Numbered from the stretch's first letter, positions 23,461 through 34,430 are shown. The stretch is DNA of 64,000 bases from Anastrepha obliqua (GCF_027943255.1 NC_072892.1:17879792-17943791); one strand, 5' to 3'. Notes: generated by a model from the letters alone, not told the origin. Numbers and translations: made by a program.

Positions 23461-24732
23461 ATGGTAATGGAAAACAATGGTAATATTACTCCAGGTGGAA
23501 TCCACACAAGTGGCAATCCACCCGTTTCGGCGGCAGGGGCATGGATTCTGGAGGCCCCAACCATTACCCAAGTCTCTCAGCTCTACGAGCGAGAGCGCAT
23601 CCTGGAGGAGACGGGGGTTGCTATCGCAATCTCCTCTCCTTCAGAGTCTGAAAAACGTTTACCTGCTTCTGAGGGCCTGAGTTGTGAGGTCTCTTCGGTG
23701 GCTGCACGACCTCCCAAAGAAGCAGGGAAATCGAAGAGCGCGGCAAGGAGGAAGAGAAGAAAGCGGCGGGCAAGGCTCATGCAGGAGAAATCCTCATGTG
23801 GCTCTGCCGGCCCTTCTGCGTCTGTGTCTTCCAAACGACCTCGGTCAGCGGAAGTGACACCCACGGAAGCTACCGAGTCTACGGTGGGCACAGGCACTCC
23901 CAAGTTGTCTCGCTCTCGAGGCAAGCGGAGAAAGACGGTGGCTGAAAGCAGCACACCTCCCTGCCCTGCGGTTGCCGCCAATGGCCGAGCCACGACCCCC
24001 CAAGGTACGAGCGCGGTCTTGGCGCCAGTCAATGTGGCGGGAAAAGGTTCTGCTGAGCCACGTCCCTATCGGCGCCTCGACAAAATGTCCAGCACAGCTG
24101 TCTGCCCGGCGAAATCTTCGTCAGTGGAGGATCGGGAGCTGGACCTTCGCCCAAGCACATCCAAGGGTGCGGCCAAGCCATCCTATAGCGAGAAGGCTGC
24201 TGGCCCACGACCTGTGGCTGTGATTGGAAAACTAGGGCCTGACCATCAGCTGACGGATGCAGAGATCAAATACTGCAAAAGCCAGCTGATGCGTCGGGTT
24301 ATTGCCTCAGGTCCGGAAGCCAACGCGAAGGGCTATGAGACAAAGGACGGCACCATAAAGGTGACGTGCGCGTCTCTGGCCAACTTCGAGTGGATCAGGA
24401 CCGTGGTCAATAACGTGCCCCCCATGGGGACCACTCGCTTCGCAGTTTACAGCGAGGAGAGTGTACCCCTCAGGAAGGCCATCTGCTGGATTCCGGATCC
24501 AGACCTGTCTACGGCGGATGTCCTATCCTGTATACGTGCCCAGAATCCGGGCGTCAACACGAGGCTTTGGCGAGTCGTCTCGTACACTAAGAGTAAAAAC
24601 CGGGAAGGGAAGGAAGGGGCTACTCTTGTGGTGCGAATGGACGAGGCCAGTGTTGATGTCATGGGCTCACGGTACGGGAACCGTCTGAGTCTCTTCTTTG
24701 GGACGGCCAGTTTCCATGTCTTTCCCAAATGA
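23461..24732 (+). CDS. ORF1 protein (nucleic-acid-binding, gag-like) of the LOA-type retrotransposon
   Basis: An intact frame of about 423 codons. The upstream in-frame ATG at 23416 lies in host mariner sequence (partly the target duplication), so the first element-coded Met, at 23461 (MVMENNGNI), is the better start. The first half is Ser/Ala/Pro-rich with basic clusters such as KSKSAARRKRRKRRARLMQE, consistent with RNA binding. From about residue 255 a compact, non-repetitive domain follows (LGPDHQLTDAEIKYCKSQL, GTIKVTCASLANFEWIRTVV, ICWIPDPDLSTADVLSCI), resembling the domain (DUF4780-like) seen in ORF1 proteins of related fly LINEs. No CCHC knuckle is visible. It would coat element RNA in the cytoplasm. 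The stop overlaps the ORF2 start. Confidence 0.85.
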   Translation: MVMENNGNITPGGIHTSGNPPVSAAGAWILEAPTITQVSQLYERERILEETGVAIAISSPSESEKRLPASEGLSCEVSSVAARPPKEAGKSKSAARRKRRKRRARLMQEKSSCGSAGPSASVSSKRPRSAEVTPTEATESTVGTGTPKLSRSRGKRRKTVAESSTPPCPAVAANGRATTPQGTSAVLAPVNVAGKGSAEPRPYRRLDKMSSTAVCPAKSSSVEDRELDLRPSTSKGAAKPSYSEKAAGPRPVAVIGKLGPDHQLTDAEIKYCKSQLMRRVIASGPEANAKGYETKDGTIKVTCASLANFEWIRTVVNNVPPMGTTRFAVYSEESVPLRKAICWIPDPDLSTADVLSCIRAQNPGVNTRLWRVVSYTKSKNREGKEGATLVVRMDEASVDVMGSRYGNRLSLFFGTASFHVFPK

Positions 24733-27032
24733 TTGACTCGGACGATTCCTGTAGCTATCGTCCCTTGACGGTGACGCAAATTAACTTGCAGCATTCCAAA
24801 GCCGCTACTGCACTACTAAGTAGAAGGCTTTCCCAGCTGCACACATTACCCCACATAACAGCAGTGCAAGAGCCCTGGGTCTTTAGGGGCCGTCTCTGTG
24901 GCTTAAGTGCGCTAAAAGGGGCCACGTTATTATATGACAGGAGTTCTAGCAGACCTAGGACCGGTCTTATAGTATCATCCCACCTCACTGTGACGGGTCT
25001 TGAGCAATTCTGTTGCCAAGACCTGGTAGCGGCTGAGGTGTGTTATAGGGGTAGACGCGGATGGTCGAAGTTTGCGATTGCATCTGCTTACTTTCCTTAC
25101 GATGCTCTGGAAGGGCCACCACCAGGGAAGGCCACTAGTCTCGTGAGGTTCTGTGAGCGGCGCAGTCTGGGCCTCATCCTATGTTGCGATGCTAATGCCC
25201 AGCATACAATCTGGGGCAGCAGCAAGTGCAATGGACGGGGCTCTCGACTATTCGAGTTTATCGCGTCCTCCTGCCTAGACATACAAAACAAGGGCTCAGA
25301 GCCAACGTTTGTAACGGCTAGAAGGCAGGAGGTGATTGATCTAACCCTATCAAACTTAAAATTGGGGTGGTCAATCAAGAACTGGAGAGTCCTTGCCGAA
25401 GATTCGTGCTCGGACCACAGGTACATTGAGTTTCAGTGTGGCGAGGAGGCACAAATGCCATTGCCCTCTAGAAACCCAAGAAAAACAGACTGGCAGAAGT
25501 TTAGGGAGGCGCTGCGGGACCTTGACGTTGCGCCACCAAGACTTCGAAAAGAACAGGCCATTGAGGCGGCTGTTGAGAAACTCAACGCTGCCCTAACCGA
25601 TTGCTTTGAGTCAGCCTGTCCAATTCGACCTCTCCCGAGCCGGACTCCCGTTCCTTGGTGGAATCGAGAGCTCCAGATGTTGAGGCGTGAGTCGAGAAAA
25701 CTTCTAAACCGGGCCCTCAAGACTAACCTTGCAGAGAACTGGGAGCGATACCGTGATGTTCAGAAGAACTACAAGAGGCTTATTCGAGAATCGAAAAAAG
25801 CCTCATTTAGGGAATTCTGCAGCGGTATTGAATCTCTGAGTGACACGGCGAAACTGGTTAGGGTCCTGAAAAGGGACCCAACGGCAAAGCTGGGGTCACT
25901 TAGGAAATCTGATGGCTCCTTCACGGAGCGGAAAAGTGAGACACTCAGCTTGCTGATGGAGTCTCACTTTCCTGGTAATCAGATAAGCATCAGCCGGCAA
26001 CAGCCCTTATTGACAGAGGCAGTTGTCAGAGCTGCTACCCCTTCTCGGCATGACTGGTTCGTTGCCAGATCTGTGGCGAATGAGGCCGCCATTCGATTTG
26101 CCATCAAATCTTTTGGCGACTACAAGTCGCCCGGACCAGATGGCATATATCCTGCCATGCTGAAGGAGGGTGCGGAGTTCGTGACAGCGGCCCTGAAGAA
26201 AATCTTCTCGGCATGCCTGGCACTGGCTTACATACCACGCTCTTGGAGTATGGTGAGGGTCGCTTTCATCCCAAAGGTTGGAAAAGACGACTACACCAGC
26301 CCCAAAAGCTTTAGACCCATCAGCATGACCTCTTTCATGCTGAAAAGTCTCGAACGACTAGTAGAACTGCGCATACGTCAGAAGTCGCTGAAGGCTCACC
26401 CTCTGTCTCTATTTCAGCATGCCTATCAGAGTGGAAAATCCTGCGAGTCGGCACTGCAAAACCTTGTTGCTAGGGTAGAGCTGGCCATCGACAGGAGGGA
26501 CTACGCTATGGGCATCTTTTTAGACATAGAGGGGGCGTTTGATAATGCCACTTTTGACAGTATGTGTAACTCTGCCAGTAGGCACGGCGTAGACCGGGTG
26601 CTAGTAAATTGGATTCGTTCGATGCTGGCCCAAAGAATCGTTTCGGTGCGGGCAGAGGAAGATCTGCTGGTGTCATCTGGGGTTAATAGAGGCTGCCCCC
26701 AAGGCGGTGTGCTGTCTCCATTGCTCTGGTGCATGGTAATCGATCCTCTACTCACCACTCTAAACGAGTCGGGAGTCTACGCACAAGCATATGCGGACGA
26801 TGTTGCTTGTCTGGTAACAGGCCCTTCGCTTATGAATATCTGCAGGAAAGTGCAGAAAACTCTGGATCGGATTGACACTTGGTGCTGTGCGAACGGGCTA
26901 TCGGCAAATCCCGCCAAGACTGGTATTGTCCTCTTTACCAGAAGGAGGAAGCTTGATGGACTCGTTCTGCCAAAGCTAAAAGGAGTCACAATCCAGCTAT
27001 CCAAGGAAATTAAATATCTTGGCCACGGTTAG
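24729..27032 (+). CDS. ORF2: APE-type endonuclease and reverse transcriptase, cut off by a deletion
   Basis: Begins ATGATTGAC in an ATGA overlap with ORF1. Endonuclease motifs: INLQHSKAA (about residues 19-27), AVQEPWV, LILCCDANAQHTIWG (GDxN-type block), VIDLTLSN and SCSDHRYIEF. RT motifs: YKSPGPDGIYPAMLKEG, SWSMVRVAFIPKVGKDDY, SFRPISMTSFMLKSLERLVE, AMGIFLDIEGAFDNATF, GCPQGGVLSPLLWCMVID, AYADDVACL (catalytic box at about 26790-26810) and EIKYLG. After KYLGHG the frame stops at 27030-27032 because about 1 kb is missing. The remaining C-terminus follows in another frame. The endonuclease and the RT core are uninterrupted, so inactivation came from a single deletion and this copy is likely young. 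RNase H is absent. Confidence 0.9.
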   Translation: MIDSDDSCSYRPLTVTQINLQHSKAATALLSRRLSQLHTLPHITAVQEPWVFRGRLCGLSALKGATLLYDRSSSRPRTGLIVSSHLTVTGLEQFCCQDLVAAEVCYRGRRGWSKFAIASAYFPYDALEGPPPGKATSLVRFCERRSLGLILCCDANAQHTIWGSSKCNGRGSRLFEFIASSCLDIQNKGSEPTFVTARRQEVIDLTLSNLKLGWSIKNWRVLAEDSCSDHRYIEFQCGEEAQMPLPSRNPRKTDWQKFREALRDLDVAPPRLRKEQAIEAAVEKLNAALTDCFESACPIRPLPSRTPVPWWNRELQMLRRESRKLLNRALKTNLAENWERYRDVQKNYKRLIRESKKASFREFCSGIESLSDTAKLVRVLKRDPTAKLGSLRKSDGSFTERKSETLSLLMESHFPGNQISISRQQPLLTEAVVRAATPSRHDWFVARSVANEAAIRFAIKSFGDYKSPGPDGIYPAMLKEGAEFVTAALKKIFSACLALAYIPRSWSMVRVAFIPKVGKDDYTSPKSFRPISMTSFMLKSLERLVELRIRQKSLKAHPLSLFQHAYQSGKSCESALQNLVARVELAIDRRDYAMGIFLDIEGAFDNATFDSMCNSASRHGVDRVLVNWIRSMLAQRIVSVRAEEDLLVSSGVNRGCPQGGVLSPLLWCMVIDPLLTTLNESGVYAQAYADDVACLVTGPSLMNICRKVQKTLDRIDTWCCANGLSANPAKTGIVLFTRRRKLDGLVLPKLKGVTIQLSKEIKYLGHG

Positions 27033-27426
27033 CAAATGGGTAACTACTACCCACAAGCGAGCTTGGCAGGCTGAGAGAGGCTGCAGATGGACAAAACTGA
27101 TGTTACCTGTCATGTCCGATCGACTGTCGCAAACCCTTCTGTCATTAAGCAGAGGGGAGTGCAGACGGCTGGTTGGACTGATGACGGGCCACTTTCTGTG
27201 GGCGAAGCACATGGAAAGGTTGGGCATCTCAGACAGTGTACTCTGCCCAGCTTGTGAAGAGGAGGATGAGACGGCGGACCACTTCCTGTGTGTCTGCCCC
27301 GCCTTCGCCCGAATCAGGTTTGAGGTCTTTGGCACTGATGTGTTAAGAAGCGACCATCTTGGCTCCTTGGCACCACAAGATCTTCTCAGATTTCTTCGGA
27401 GATCGGGTAGATTTAAAGAAAATTAA
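27019..27426 (+). pseudogene. C-terminal zinc-knuckle-like end of ORF2, out of frame after the deletion
   Basis: Reads KRAWQAERGCRWTKLMLPVM, LSRGECRRLVGLMTGHFLWA and VLCPACEEEDETADHFLCVC, then PAFARIRFEVFG. This matches the end of the 40-kb element (FCAGCMEDEVESSQHLLLSC). The CxxC...H...C arrangement is the conserved Cys/His motif downstream of RNase H. The part before this (thumb, connection, RNase H) is gone. The short 3' UTR runs to the poly-A at 27495. Confidence 0.85.
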
Positions 27427-28199
27427 AAGGGAATCCAAGTGTAGTACAATGGACTCAATTAATGTCTGAGTGCTGCACTTGCTAGTTGTCCCGACAAAAA
27501 AAAAAAAAAAAAAAAAAAAATGAGGTCTTTCGAATGTTGAAATCTGAGCAATTTTTGGTCCTCAGTTAAATTGTGCAGAATGAAACGTGCACAAACCTTT
27601 CGTAAGCCAAAATGATCAGCTAAAATGCGATAAATCGATGTTTTGGAGATATTCAACTCCGATTCCATGAATTTCAACCATGATTTCGGTTCATTTTTGA
27701 TAAATCTGCGAACAATGTCGATGGAGTTTTTCGGTGATTACTGACTCTGGCACGAGATAGAGAATCATCGCCATGCAGTTTTTTCATCAATTCAAATTTT
27801 TCGGTAAACGTTTTACCGAACTTAAAACAAAATTTTATATTCAGTCTTTGTTCGAAACTCATTTTTGTACCGATGACACAAACATACTGACACTTTAGAC
27901 GCAATAACTTCCCTTCCACTGAACCGAATGTCACCAAGCTTTCACTGGAAGTCAGCTAGGGATGTAACTTCCAATGCACTAATTCAATAAAAAGATGGCG
28001 CCATAAAAATGTTTTTGTTTTTGCTCTTTCAAAAATATTTGTATGGCGCCAGTCTTGTTTATTTTGGACTTCACCTTGTATTACATTTGCTTTGAGCTTA
28101 AAATTAAATCAGAAACCAATTTCTCAGGTATCTGGCATACGCGGAATATATCTGGTTAATAATTTATAAACTTTTGCGACCTGAAACTGCTTATGCAAG

Positions 28200-28800
28200 C
28201 GCTGCATCTCAATGAGTTCACATCAGAGCCAGTTGCAGTGGGCGCTCAGCGCTATGAAAGTGTGGACAAATTTTGATACCTTGGCTGCATTGTCACCCCC
28301 GAAGGCGGCTCTGAGGTAGACGTTGATCGTATCATTAGCAAAGCTATTTCATCATTTGGCATCCACGCGCCTTTGTGGCATTCATACCAAATGACGCATA
28401 TTTAACACAAATATCAAATCTGTCCCTTTTATAGTTTGCACCAGATGGAAAGTAACCGCGGCAATCACGAGACACCTGCAAAAGTTTATCAACAGGTGCC
28501 TGCGCCGCATTTTGCGAATTTTTTGGCCCCATTTAATATCCAACTCGAATCTGCTAAAAAAGTTAACCAGCTTGACATGTCGAGTGAAATTAGAAAAAGA
28601 AAGTGGCAGTGGATAGGACATACGTTTATAAAAAGTGATGTCAATGTTGCTAGACAGGCCCCTGTAGGTAGGCCACGTAACACCTGGAGACACTCAACAG
28701 AAGCTGAAATGAACTCTCTCGGCCTTACGTGGAACGAACTTGAATGTGTAGCTTAAAACCGTGTCCGCTGGCGAAGATGCGTAGTTGGAGTAGGAAGTTA
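28200..28800 (+). pseudogene. 3' part of an RTE/Proto2-like LINE
   Basis: Translated plus-strand pieces: VAVGAQRYESVDKF, YLGCIVTPEGGSEVDVDRII, then in another frame ITRHLQKFINRCLRRILRIF and WPHLISNSN. Finally it has VNQLDMSSEIRKRKWQWIGH, GRPRNTWRHSTEAEM and NRVRWRRCV. This is the same C-terminal architecture as the element at 4040-5400. Frameshifts and an in-frame stop after ELECVA make it inactive. Confidence 0.72.
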
Positions 28801-29920
28801 AAGGAAAAATAATATATTTAAGCAGAAGTTAGTGCGTACATTCTTCTTCTTCTTGATTGGCGCGATAACCGCTTACGCGATTTTTGGCCGTATCCATTCG
28901 GACGACATGACCCAGGAGGATGGTTCCAAATGTAGAAGTCCACGCAAGTGGGGAAAGTTACTGATCGCCATTTACTTGGGAGTGGCCAGGACGATTCTTC
29001 TAGATATGGTTCAAGCAACTCACGACTTCCAGGATTAGCCCAAGTATCCTTTAGGCAGTTTCCAATACCCGTTCGGGAGTGAGGCAACGTGAGAAGGCGA
29101 AGCATCCCTAGATAACAGTTGTGCGTTGGGTTTGGGACCCGCCTCGTAAAAATCCCCCCGAATGAAAACATGTACAAAGCCTAAGATGAGAACTTCCTAG
29201 TGCGTACCTTACTTTTGTGAATTCTGAGTGACAAATCAAACTTCCGGCGGACAGACAGGATGGGGAATGAATTGAAGAGGTGGTGAGGAAGAACAGTTTG
29301 GTCAACTTCATGCATTCGAAAGCCAGCCAAGAAAAGAAAGGTTCAAAAAGGAGCCATAGGAATTGTTTGAGTTCATACATTTTTTTTACTGTGTGGCCGA
29401 GCCTCACAAAATCAATACGCAAACCATAGACTGGAGAGACCAGTCCTTTAAAACCTTTAAAATCTTAAACGGAGAAAATATTGTAGACTTTATGCTGAGT
29501 TCAGCTGGTAATTGGAAGAGTATCTTCGTATCTATAATTAAGACACGCGGAGTTTCGTAGGCGTCAACAATAATTAGCACCCATTGAGCTAACCAGCCCC
29601 GTGAGGTAATACCTTTTTAGCAGTTCCACGGAGAGAGTAATGAAGAGGTGTTTAGTAGGTGTAGCTGTGAGGCTTCAAGTCGTGCATACTGATTAGCCGG
29701 TATAGCAGTACTCATGAGAGCTTCCTCTTCACGGGCGTCATCCCAAGACAAAAAAAAGTGACTGAAGTGAACTACATTTTTATATTGCCTGCTTTATGGC
29801 TTACCCGAGGAACAGAGTGGACTTCGAGCCCGGAATCGAACGAAACAAACTCGGCTGCGGGTGGTCATAAAATACATACATTTTTACGTGATTTATTGTG
29901 TTCGCATGGAAAGAGTTTTC
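28801..29920. other. Mostly unassigned; RTE 3'-end scrap at about 28840-28925
   Basis: 'ttcttcttcttgattggcgcgataaccgcttacgcgatttttggcc' at 28842-28888 matches the minus-strand RTE 3' end at 52242-52290. 'ccattcggacgacatgaccc' at 28893-28914 continues it after a deletion. The rest to 29920 has no motif that I recognise. Confidence 0.45.
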
Positions 29921-30057
29921 CATGCATTTAAGCACGTGCTCCCTCCTACAAGTGGAGTAGTCTACAGTTTTATGCCAATTCTGAAGGAAGATGCTTTTTT
30001 GACGTGATAACGTCTTATAATTCGATTTAACAGGCTGCACGTACGAAAAAATGTGTC

Positions 30058-30175
30058 GTTACCTTGCTCATATGTAGTTACCTTGCTCATATTAGTGTTA
30101 CCTTCCTCATATTAGTGTTACCTTGCTCATATTAGTGTTACCTTGCTCATAGGTAGTTACCTTGCTCATTGCATT
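30058..30175. repeat. Minisatellite, unit about 20 bp (GTTACCTTGCTCATATTAGT), 6 copies
   Basis: Six copies of GTTACCTTGCTCAT separated by 5-6 variable bases. Copy B carries eight copies at 54545-54690 with mostly 17-18-bp spacing. Located just inside the left end of each Helentron-like element. Confidence 0.9.
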
Positions 30176-30626
30176 GAATGAACTGCAAGCGAAAGCGCGG
30201 AAGGAACGACAAAGCAAACAAAGCAAACGAACGGCAACGTTCGACATCTTGCTCTCCCCTACTTAAGTGAGCGTATATATGTATGTATATGCGCATATGT
30301 ACATATATAAATTCACGTATTTGTATTGGCATATGCCTTCTTATTGATTATTATTAATTTGATTTACTTGAAGAATTTAAAATAAAACCAAGTTTGTTAA
30401 TAATACCTGTTGTTTTAATGTTATTATTATTAATTTTTTTATTATATCTGAAGGAAAAAATGTATGGTAATATTTACCATATCTATACTAATATTATAAA
30501 GAGGAAAACTTTGTTTGTTTGGTTGTAATGAATAGGCTCAAAAACTACTGGACCGATTTTAAAAATTCTTTCACCATTCGAAAGCTACATGACGAGTAAC
30601 ATGGATTATATTTTATTTTGGAAATA

Positions 30627-33600
30627 GGGCTCGAGATATAGGTCAAAACGTGGACCCGGGTAACGTTCGGATGTGTATGTACAATATGGGTATCAAATGA
30701 AAGCTGTTGATAAGTGCTTTAATACGGGGTAATTTTCATACCTATTGATGACTAGGGTCTGGAAATATATGCCAAAACGTGGACCCGCCGTGTCTTTGAA
30801 CCGAATTAAACCAAACTTACACACATTGTTAAGTAGGTATTGAATATGATTTCCGTATAGTTTGAATACCTATTGGTAGATAGGGTCTCGAGATATAGGT
30901 CAAAACGTTGACCCGGGTAACCTTCGGATGTGTATGTACAATATGGGTATCAAATGGAAGCTGTTGGTGAATGCTTTAATTCAGAGTATTTCCATCCGCT
31001 CCCTGACTAGGATCTCGAGATAGAGACCAAAACGTGGACCCTAGAATGTGTTTGTACTATATGGATATCAAATGAAAGCTGTTGATAAGTGCTTTAATAG
31101 GGGGTAATTTTCATAACTATTGATGACTAGGGTCTGGAAATATATGCCAAAACGTTGACCCGCCGTGTCTTTGCACCGAATTAAACCAAACTTACACACA
31201 TTGTTAAGGAGGTATTGAAGATGGTTTCCGTATTGTTTGGGTACATATTGGTAGATATGGTCTCGAGATATAGGTCAAAACGTGGACCCGGGTAACCTTC
31301 GGATGTGTGTGTACAATATGGGTATCAAATGGAAGCTGTTGGTGAATGCTTTAGTTCAGAGTATTTCCATCCGTTCCGTGACTAGGGTCTCGAAATAGAG
31401 ACCAAAACGTGGACCCTAGAATGTGTTTATACAATATGGATATCAAATGAAAGCTGTTGATAAGTGCTTTAATAGGGGGTAATTTTCATACCTATTGATG
31501 ACTAGGGTCTCGAAATATATGCCAAAACGTGGACCCGCCGTGTCTTTGAACCGAATTAAACCAAACTTACACACATTGTTAAGTAGGTATTGAATATGAT
31601 TTCCGTATAGTTTGAATACCTATTGGTAGATAGGGTCTCGAGATATAGGTCAAAACGTTGACCCGGGTAACCTTCGGATGTGTATGTACAATATGGGTAT
31701 CAAATGGAAGCTGTTGGTGAATGCTTTAATTCAGAGTATTTCCATCCGCTCCCTGACTAGGATCTCGAGATAGAGACCAAAACGTGGACCCTAGAATGTG
31801 TTTGTACAATATGGATATCAAATGAAAGCTGTTGATAAGTGCTTTAATACAGGGTAATTTTCATACCTATTGATGACTAGGGTCTGGAAATATATGCCAA
31901 AACGTTGACCCGCCGTGTCTTTGCACCGAATTAAACCAAACTTACACACATTGTTAAGGAGGTATTGAAGATGGTTTCCGTATTGTTTGGGTACATATTG
32001 GTAGATATGGTCTCGAGATATAGGTCAAAACGTGGACCCGGGTAACCTTCGGATGTGTGTGTACAATATGGGTATCAAATGGAAGCTGTTGGTGAATGCT
32101 TTAGTTCAGAGTATTTCCATCCGTTCCGTGACTAGGGTCTCGAAATAGAGACCAAAACGTGGACCCTAGAATGTGTTTATACAATATGGATATCAAATGA
32201 AAGCTGTTTATAAGTGCTTTAATACGGGGTAATTTTCATACCTATTGATGACTAGGGTCTCGAAATATATGCCAAAACGTGGACCCGCCGTGTCTTTGAA
32301 CCGAATTAAACCAAACTTACACACATTGTTAAGTAGGTATTGAATATGATTTCCGTATAGTTTGAATACCTATTGGTAGATAGGGTCTCGAGATATAGGT
32401 CAAAACGTTGACCCGGGTAACCTTCGGATGTGTATGTACGATATGGGTATCAAATGGAAGCTGTTGGTGAATGCTTTAGTTCAGAGTATTTCCATCCGCT
32501 CCCTGACTAGGATCTCGAGATAGAGACCAAAACGTGGACCCTAGAATGTGTTTGTACTATATGGATATCAAATGAAAGCTGTTGATAAGTGCTTTAATAG
32601 GGGGTAATTTTCATACCTATTGATGACTAGGGTCTGGAAATATATGCCAAAACGTGGACCCGCCGTGTCTTTGCACCGAATTAAACCAAACTTACACACA
32701 TTGTTAAGGAGGTATTGAAGATGGTTTCCGTATTGTTTGGGTACATATTGGTAGATATGGTCTCGAGATATAGGTCAAAACGTGGACCCGGGTAACCTTC
32801 GGATGTGTGTGTACAATATGGGTATCAAATGGAAGCTGTTGGTGAATGCTTTAGTTCAGAGTATTTCCATCCGTTCCGTGACTAGGGTCTCGAAATAGAG
32901 ACCAAAACGTGGACCCTAGAATGTGTTTATACAATATGGATATCAAATGAAAGCTGTTGATAAGTGCTTTAATACGGGGTCATTTTCATACCTATTGATG
33001 ACTAGGGTCTCGAAATATATGCCAAAACGTGAACCCGCCGTGTCTTTGAACCGAATTAAACCAAACTTACACACATTGTTAAGTAGGTATTGAATATGGT
33101 TTCCGTATAGTTTGAATACCTATTGGTAGATAGGGTCTCGAGATATAGGTCAAAACGTTGACCCGGGTAACCTTCGGATGTATATGTACGATATGGGTAT
33201 CAAATGGAAGCTGTTGGTGAATGCTTTAGTTCAGAGTATTTCCATCCGCTCCCTGACTAGGATCTCGAGATAAAGACCAAAACGTGGACCCTAGAATGTG
33301 TTTGTACTATATGGATATCAAATGAAAGCTGTTGATAAGTGCTTTAATAGGGGGTAATTTTCATACCTATTGATGACTAGGGTCTGGAAATATATGCCAA
33401 AACGTGGACCCGCCGTGTCTTTGCACCGAATTAAACCAAACTTACACACATTGTTAAGGAGGTATTGAAGATGGTTTCCGTATTGTTTGGGTACATATTG
33501 GTAGATATGGTCTCGAGATATAGGTCAAAACGTAGACCCGGGTAACCTTCGGATGTGTATGTACAATATGGGTATCAAATGGAAGCTGTTGGTGAATGCT

Positions 33601-34119
33601 TTAGTTCAGAGTATTTCCATCCGTTCCGTGACTAGGATCTCGAAATAGAGACCAAAACGTGGACCCTAGAATGTGTTTATACAATATGGATATCAAATGA
33701 AAGCTGTTGATAAGTGCTTTAATACGGGGTAATTTTCATACCTATTGATGACTAGGGTCTCGAAATATATGCCAAAACGTGGACCCGCCGTGTCTTTGAA
33801 CCGAATTAAACCAAACTTACGCACATTGTTAAGTAGGTATTGAAGATGATTTCCGTATAGTTTGAATACCTATTGGTAGATAGGGTCTCGAGATATAGGT
33901 CAAAACGTTGACCCGGGTAACCTTCGGATGTGTATGTACAATATGGGTATCAAATGGAAGCTGTTGGTGAATGCTTTAGTACAGAGTATTTTTCATGCCG
34001 CTCCGTGACTGGGGTCTCGAGATATAGGTCAAAACGTGGACCCGGGTAACCTTTGGTTGTGTGTGTACAATATGGGTATCAAATGAAAGCTGTTGATAAG
34101 TGCTTTAATACGGGGTAAT
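30627..34119. repeat. Hierarchical tandem array: 375-bp monomer, 750-bp dimer, three subrepeats per monomer
   Basis: The aligned marker 'tagggtctcg/tatggtctcg' recurs at 30881, 31256, 31631, 32006, 32381, 32756, 33131, 33506 and 33881, exactly 375 bp apart. Odd and even monomers differ consistently (tttgaatacctattggtagatagg versus tttgggtacatattggtagatatgg), giving a 750-bp higher-order unit. Each monomer is itself three diverged blocks of about 127, 120 and 128 bp, each opening with a 'ctagggtctcgagatat'-like string and 'caaaacgtggacc'. Monomers of the same class are nearly identical. There is no conserved coding frame. A final partial block joins the pentanucleotide array at 34120. Confidence 0.93.
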
Positions 34120-34120
34120 T

Positions 34121-34430
34121 TGTTATGTTATGTTATGTTATGTTATGTTATGTTATGTTATGTTATGTTATGTTATGTTATGTTATGTTATGTTATGTTA
34201 TGTTATGTTATGTTATGTTATGTTATGTTATGTTATGTTATGTTATGTTATGTTATGTTATGTTATGTTATGTTATGTTATGTTATGTTATGTTATGTTA
34301 TGTTATGTTATGTTATGTTATGTTATGTTATGTTATGTTATGTTATGTTATGTTATGTTATGTTATGTTGTGTTGTGTTGTGTTGTGTTGTGTTATGTCA
34401 TGTTATGTTATGTTATGTTATGTTATGTTA
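34121..34430. repeat. Pentanucleotide microsatellite (TTATG)n, 62 units
   Basis: 310 bp of TTATG repeats with a short TTGTG variant block near 34368-34390. It sits between the 375-bp array and the conserved right end of element A. The long open frames reading MLCYV over and over are an artefact of the 5-bp period. Confidence 0.97.

Larger units (their letters stand above)
23422..27520 (+). mobile_element. LOA-type non-LTR retrotransposon, 4.1 kb, with internal deletion
   Basis: Runs from CGAACCAAACTGGCCAGGGA at 23422 to a 26-base poly-A (27495-27520). Target duplication TGAGG lies at 23417-23421 and 27521-27525; removing the insert restores the mariner frame (SKDL-IKEARK). ORF1 (23461-24732) and ORF2 (24729-27426, broken) overlap by ATGA. 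The 5' UTR is only about 39 bp, so either the copy is slightly truncated or the leader is naturally short. Roughly 1 kb of ORF2 (end of the RT region and all of RNase H) is deleted at about 27020. Assignment to the LOA/I group is inferred from endonuclease, RT and C-terminal motifs shared with the 40-kb element. Confidence 0.9.
22714..28076 (-). mobile_element. DD34D mariner interrupted by a LOA-type retrotransposon
   Basis: Outer ends share the inverted string GTCCAAAATAAACAAGACTG (left about 22716-22735, right inverted at about 28051-28070, followed by cttcaccttg and TA). The left tip is eroded by several bases. The minus-strand transposase begins MSFEQRLNIKFCFKFGKTF at 27862 and breaks at the retrotransposon insertion (after LLRFQHSKDL). 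It resumes LIKEARKGENFLYNIVTGGE near 23420. It ends with GSWRLLPDNAPSH, HSPDMAPCDFYLFGKLHLA and CIEARGAYFE before TAA at 22785-22787. The second and third Asp are 34 residues apart. The first catalytic site reads TGGETW instead of TGDETW, and there are frameshifts (near 27700, 23200 and 22865), so it is inactive. Its own length without the insert is about 1.26 kb. Confidence 0.88.

Noticed and set aside
30058..30170. CRISPR-like regularly spaced repeats
   Set aside because: The spacers are only 3-6 bp and nearly identical, in a eukaryotic transposon; this is a minisatellite.
30627..34119. A tandemly repeated gene family or small RNA cluster
   Set aside because: No conserved open frame, promoter or hairpin per monomer could be seen; simple satellite organisation explains it.
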